From CAMBDR01 sp046597185 (lineage in GTDB: Bacteria > Pseudomonadota > Gammaproteobacteria > Burkholderiales > Burkholderiaceae_D): 21,917 nt of DNA. Location of the stretch: NCBI GenBank assembly GCA_046597185.1, contig JBKJLF010000266.1, forward strand, positions 1 through 21,917, in the 5' to 3' direction. Position numbers and translations under genes: made by a program. The notes beneath the pieces are model-generated. The model ran no database searches, was not told the DNA's origin, and worked only from the letters and a program-made list of their open reading frames with translations. Position 1 is the stretch's first letter, and each line of letters starts with the position of its first letter. Positions 20,984-21,917 of this stretch are shown piece after piece.

Positions 20984-21917
20984 TTAAAAACTTTGGCTCA
21001 TCAGGGTATGGTTCAAAATCGCACCGCCAGTACCCGTACCACCATTGAGCAAACCTGCACCAGTAATATAGGGCAATGGGTCGGCGTTGATGGTTGACAA
21101 AGGCAAACCAGCCACCACTTTCCAAACCATATTCCAATCGAGCGTATTCAATACGGCTTTGCCACCAATATTCAAAGGTGCGCCACCAGCGGTCAGTGGG
21201 CTGTTGTGGTCGGCAGTCAATGCATAAGTCGAACCAAAGCTTGAGCCATTGACGCGTACCCATTGTTTTTTGGTGGAAGGCAATTTGCCATACAATGCCT
21301 GTGCATAATTTTTGCTGGGGCCTGCGATGCTGTCATCGGCGAATTCCAAAATCACGGCTTGCACTGCAGGTGCCACTTTCACCGCATAACCGGCTGCAGG
21401 GTTATTCAAATCACCCGCATTGTTAGGGCCACGACTATTGTCATACGACATTAAAATCATGCCCTTGGGATCGACAAATTGGTTAGTGGTATCGCCCGTG
21501 GTCGCCAATGCGGCAGCGATCACCGAAACCTGTGAACCCAGGCTATGACCTGCGTAAAAGACTTGGCTGGCATCGGCCAACGGTGCTTTGGCCAAAGTTT
21601 GTTTGACAGCATTATTGAAATACCCGGCAAACTTGACGAAATCGGTATCGAAAAAGCTGCCTTCAAATTGGATATTGGCAACGATCATGCCTTTTTTCAC
21701 CAAATGTTCAAACATGGCTTGGTAGTTGGTTGGGTTACCCAAGGACTTGCCTGCACCAAATGCAACCATAGGCATTTTGCCTGTTGCACCAGCGGGTGTC
21801 CAGATGCGCACGCTTTTACCGTCGGTCGTTTTATAGTCGGTAATAGTAAAGCTGGTATAGCGATACACATTCGAACCAGGGTGCTTAGCGTCGGCACTTT
21901 GGGCAACGGCCGTGGCC
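20984..21917 (-). CDS. Secreted alpha/beta hydrolase (5' end outside window)
   Basis: The frame is open to the right edge. The apparent start at 21868 is a GTG inside the gene; upstream codons read ATAVAQSADAKHPGSN, which looks like the end of a signal peptide (AVAQ-SADA), so the protein is exported and its first residues lie outside. The body is an alpha/beta hydrolase: MPMVAFGAGKSLGNP (oxyanion-hole region), IVANIQFEGSFFDTDF, and the nucleophile elbow GHSLGS with the Ser codon at 21542-21544. A likely acid lies in VILEFADDS and a likely catalytic His in TADHNSPLT (codon 21206-21208). The style recalls chlorophyllase/dienelactone-hydrolase/cutinase-like esterases without a lid. Substrate unknown. 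The gene ends with its own terminator (20835-20867). Confidence 0.85.
   Translation of the reverse strand, partial: ATAVAQSADAKHPGSNVYRYTSFTITDYKTTDGKSVRIWTPAGATGKMPMVAFGAGKSLGNPTNYQAMFEHLVKKGMIVANIQFEGSFFDTDFVKFAGYFNNAVKQTLAKAPLADASQVFYAGHSLGSQVSVIAAALATTGDTTNQFVDPKGMILMSYDNSRGPNNAGDLNNPAAGYAVKVAPAVQAVILEFADDSIAGPSKNYAQALYGKLPSTKKQWVRVNGSSFGSTYALTADHNSPLTAGGAPLNIGGKAVLNTLDWNMVWKVVAGLPLSTINADPLPYITGAGLLNGGTGTGGAILNHTLMSQSF

Noticed and set aside
20984..21868. GTG at 21868 as the start of the hydrolase
   Set aside because: The frame continues to the window edge and encodes the end of a signal peptide, so the GTG is an internal Val codon.

Overview
The window looks like a chromosomal segment of a betaproteobacterium, most likely Burkholderiales and possibly near Oxalobacteraceae. 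This is inferred from protein character and gene order: pcnB-folK-deoxynucleoside kinase-panB, the pepN-fbp pair, and a small tryptophan-rich membrane protein of a type I associate with betaproteobacteria. Base composition looks moderate, around 50-55% GC by eye, with AT-rich spacers. No tRNA, rRNA, CRISPR array or intact insertion sequence was seen.

Left part (1-4066, + strand): the 3' end of poly(A) polymerase pcnB, folK (folate), a deoxynucleoside kinase, panB (pantothenate), and a protein with two glutathione S-transferase N-terminal (thioredoxin-fold) domains. The folK-kinase spacer is interrupted by about 400 bp. It holds a decayed N-terminal fragment of an AAA/SMC-like ATPase gene, then a 12-bp tandem repeat that forms part of a new-looking promoter for the kinase.

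Centre (4197-8474, +): one very large sensor protein of about 1,420 residues that combines a periplasmic Cache sensor, HAMP, PAS, histidine kinase, receiver, HPt, second receiver and EAL phosphodiesterase. It is a whole phosphorelay ending in a cyclic-di-GMP-degrading output on one chain. It converges on a minus-strand operon (14065 down to 8499) of pepN (aminopeptidase N), fbp (class I fructose-1,6-bisphosphatase) and an orphan oligopeptide-type binding protein.

Right part: an orphan branched-chain-amino-acid-type binding protein (+) ends at two terminators, the second bidirectional, facing a small periplasmic cytochrome c (-). Then comes a + strand cluster: the small Trp-rich membrane protein, a stand-alone cyclic-nucleotide-binding-domain protein without a DNA-binding domain, and an unrecognised 636-residue protein with a zinc ribbon, coiled coil, one membrane helix and a helical C-terminal half. 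Finally two secreted proteins lie on the minus strand: an FG-GAP/VCBS-like calcium-repeat protein and, cut by the window edge, an alpha/beta hydrolase with a GHSLG nucleophile elbow.

The spacers are unusually rich in short tandem repeats with periods of 7, 9 and 12 bp. One of them repeats the stop codon of the FG-GAP gene three times in frame. The points most worth following are the single-chain phosphorelay-EAL protein, the cNMP-binding/zinc-ribbon membrane cluster, the ATPase remnant with its promoter repeat, and the spacer repeats. I did not find a clearly new multi-gene system.
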